A DNA stretch of 6,418 nucleotides from an uncultured Bacillota bacterium. GTDB lineage: Bacteria; Bacillota; Clostridia; Peptostreptococcales; Anaerovoracaceae. Shown here in pieces: positions 5,021 through 6,418 of this stretch (positions are counted from its first letter, which is position 1; each line of letters starts with the position of its first letter). The position numbers were made by a program, and so were the translations under genes. The DNA is taken from positions 1-6,418 of the forward strand of contig CASEFF010000170.1 in the NCBI GenBank assembly GCA_949287115.1. The letters run 5' to 3'. The notes below the pieces were generated by a model. It was not told the DNA's origin and ran no database searches. It worked only from the letters and a program-made list of their open reading frames with translations.

Positions 5021-6220
5021 TTATTTTCCCGTTACGATATTGAACGTATCTCTTGCTATCATCAGCTCCTCGTTGGTAGGGATGAGGATAATGGCCACCT
5101 TGGAGTCTTCTCTGGAGATTATCATCTCCTTGCCTCTTACCTTGTTCTTTACGACGTCCAGCTTGATGCCCAGATTGCCCAGATCGTTACAGATGATGTC
5201 TCTCATGGCGATGTCGTTCTCACCTACGCCTGCCGTGAACACGATGGCGTCAACGCCGTTCATCTCTGCGATGTATGCTCCGATGTAGAACCTTACCTTA
5301 TGAGCGAACACCTTCAGCGCCAGCATGGCTCTTTCGTTTCCGTCTTCGGCAGCGGCCTCGATGTCTCTGAAATCGCTGGAAACTCCGGAAATACCCAGTA
5401 CGCCGGACTTCTTATTAAGTATCTCGTTGGCTACGCCCTGATCGAGACCTTCCTTCTCTCTGATATACGTAACGATGGCCGGGTCGATATCTCCGCTCCT
5501 GGTGCCCATTACGAGGCCCTCCAGCGGTGTGAATCCCATGGACGTGTCTATGCACTTACCTCTCTTTATGGCCGTTACGGAAGCTCCGTTGCCCAGATGG
5601 CATGTTATGAGCTTAAGGTCATCGAGGTTCACGTTCAGTATATCCGCAGCTCTCTCGGCAACGTACTTGTGGCTGGTGCCGTGGAAGCCGTATCTTCTGA
5701 TACCGTACTTTTCATAATACTCGTAAGGGATAGCGTAGATATATGATTCAGGAGGCATCGTCTGATGGAAAGCAGTGTCGAATACCGCAACCATCGGAGT
5801 GTCAGGCATGAGCTCCTTGCATGCCGCTATACCGAGAAGGTTAGGCGGATTGTGGAGCGGAGCCAGATCCACGCACTCTTCCAGCGCTTCTATCACCAGA
5901 TCGTCGATGAGTACGGAGTGGGCGAATTTCTCACCTGCGTGTACTACACGATGTCCTACAGCACCGATCTCGCTCATATCCTTCACTACGCCGTGGTTCT
6001 CATCCTGTATGGCCATGAGAACGTGCGATATGGCATCCTTATGATCTTCCATAGGTACGATGAGCTGGAACTTCTCCATGCCTGTCTTCGTGTGAGTTAT
6101 CACCGAACCGTCCATTCCTATTCTCTCTACCAATCCCTTGCAGAGAAGCGATTCGTTCGTCATATCCAGTACCTGGTATTTGAGCGAAGAACTTCCGCAG
6201 TTGATTACTAAAACTTTCAT
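5021..6220 (-). CDS. ackA: acetate kinase
   Basis: Cytosolic enzyme that converts acetyl phosphate and ADP to acetate and ATP (reversible), the energy-yielding step of acetate fermentation, normally paired with phosphotransacetylase. Its 399 residues match the usual length. The N-terminal [10 protein letters not shown] holds Asn7 and Lys14. Family motifs follow in order: GHRVVHAG with Arg91, PLHNPPNL with His123, FDTAFH with Asp148, [10 protein letters not shown] with His180, HLGNGAS with Asn211, [10 protein letters not shown] with Arg241, FTAGVGEN (328-335) and PTNEE with Glu384. The active-site numbering agrees with the well-studied archaeal enzyme, so it should be active. GGAGG lies seven bases before ATG. 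No pta gene follows, and the piece upstream does not look like pta. No terminator is seen before rpmF, so read-through into rpmF is expected. Confidence 0.98.
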   Translation of the reverse strand: MKVLVINCGSSSLKYQVLDMTNESLLCKGLVERIGMDGSVITHTKTGMEKFQLIVPMEDHKDAISHVLMAIQDENHGVVKDMSEIGAVGHRVVHAGEKFAHSVLIDDLVIEALEECVDLAPLHNPPNLLGIAACKELMPDTPMVAVFDTAFHQTMPPESYIYAIPYEYYEKYGIRRYGFHGTSHKYVAERAADILNVNLDDLKLITCHLGNGASVTAIKRGKCIDTSMGFTPLEGLVMGTRSGDIDPAIVTYIREKEGLDQGVANEILNKKSGVLGISGVSSDFRDIEAAAEDGNERAMLALKVFAHKVRFYIGAYIAEMNGVDAIVFTAGVGENDIAMRDIICNDLGNLGIKLDVVKNKVRGKEMIISREDSKVAIILIPTNEELMIARDTFNIVTGK

Positions 6221-6260
6221 TTTGATTCCTCCATTTTCGAATTACTAAAGCAACTATATT

Positions 6261-6289
6261 ATTATACCCTTTAGGCCGCCATGTTTCAA
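6261..6289 (-). promoter_or_regulatory. ackA promoter
   Basis: TTGAAA (6289-6284), a 17-bp spacer and a perfect TATAAT (6266-6261) form a strong sigma-A-type promoter. Transcription would start about 15-20 nt before the GGAGG of ackA. This indicates that ackA can be expressed independently of the gene on its upstream side. Confidence 0.85.
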
Positions 6290-6356
6290 TACCTTTAGCT
6301 ATTTTCACAAATTTTCGGCTCCAGCAGAGCCCGTCATCGCCTCAGGCATCGCCCCT

Positions 6357-6418
6357 TCATCTCATATACGGGCGCTGCACCCTGTCCGAAAACTCATAAA
6401 GGTCCCTGCCCTTTATGA
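6357..6418 (-). CDS. possible C-terminal end of an unidentified gene
   Basis: One minus-strand frame is open from the window edge to a TGA at 6359-6357 and reads IKGRDLYEFSDRVQRPYMR. Its make-up (many charged and aromatic residues, codons like those of the neighbours) resembles a real protein end, and it would be the gene upstream of ackA. It does not look like the end of phosphotransacetylase and I do not recognise it. Nineteen codons are too few to prove coding, and the overlap with a perfect inverted repeat could mean this is non-coding. Confidence 0.3.
   Translation of the reverse strand, partial: IKGRDLYEFSDRVQRPYMR
6394..6418. repeat. 9-bp inverted repeat at the right edge
   Basis: TCATAAAGG (6394-6402) and CCTTTATGA (6410-6418) are perfect inverted copies around the seven-base spacer TCCCTGC. 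The window ends exactly at the repeat, so the stem may be longer. No T-run is visible next to it. It could be an operator, a hairpin inside a coding end, or part of a dispersed repeat. Confidence 0.45.

Noticed and set aside
5006..5746. A 246-codon open frame on the plus strand, opposite ackA
   Set aside because: It is antisense to a complete acetate kinase gene and has no recognisable motif; shadow frame.
6334..6352. Short direct repeat CATCGCC, two copies 12 bp apart
   Set aside because: Only two seven-base copies, with no third unit or spacer pattern; too small to support a repeat array or CRISPR.

Overview
The window looks like a piece of chromosome from a low-to-mid GC Gram-positive anaerobe, most likely a Clostridia-type member of the Bacillota. 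The evidence is strong GGAGG-type ribosome binding sites, TTGACA/TATAAT-like promoters, intrinsic terminators, frequent ATA and AGG/AGA codons, acetate kinase next to ribosomal protein L32, and a yybP-ykoY-class riboswitch. The exact genus cannot be read from the sequence. There is no sign of phage, insertion sequence, CRISPR or recent transfer.

Layout, left to right. At 1-187 is an intergenic region with a possible leftward promoter, a rightward promoter for asd and a 9-bp hairpin near the predicted 5' end of the asd mRNA. At 188-1195 (+) is asd, aspartate-semialdehyde dehydrogenase, as a single-gene unit. At 1245-1285 is a two-way intrinsic terminator between the convergent genes asd and the ATPase. 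At 1328-3994 (-) is an 888-aa P-type ATPase of the bacterial Ca2+/Mn2+ export group. At 3995-4258 is its regulatory leader: a near-consensus promoter, a Mn2+-type (yybP-ykoY) riboswitch aptamer and a 15-bp terminator whose left arm contains the 3' strand of aptamer helix P1. At 4259-4600 (-) is an ArsC/Spx-family thioredoxin-fold protein like Bacillus YusI. At 4722-4907 (-) is rpmF (L32, zinc-ribbon form), with two candidate promoters upstream. At 5021-6220 (-) is ackA (acetate kinase) with its own strong promoter. At 6221-6418 are the ackA promoter, a possible C-terminal gene fragment and a 9-bp inverted repeat at the window edge.

How the parts work together. ackA, rpmF and the arsC-like gene run in one direction and may be partly co-transcribed. 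AckA makes ATP from acetyl phosphate. The ATPase unit is the most informative part. The leader predicts that high Mn2+ stabilises the aptamer, blocks the terminator and switches on an exporter, so the pump is best read as a Mn2+ (or Mn2+/Ca2+) efflux ATPase rather than simply a 'calcium ATPase'. Its membrane residues (Ala688 and Arg801 where SERCA has site-I glutamates) fit a pump with a single ion site. asd is an unrelated biosynthetic gene for lysine/diaminopimelate, threonine and methionine.

The riboswitch class and every protein family here are already known. The interest lies in this particular gene-switch pairing, in the missing yceD between ackA and rpmF, and in several RNA structures. 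I do not see a wholly new system.
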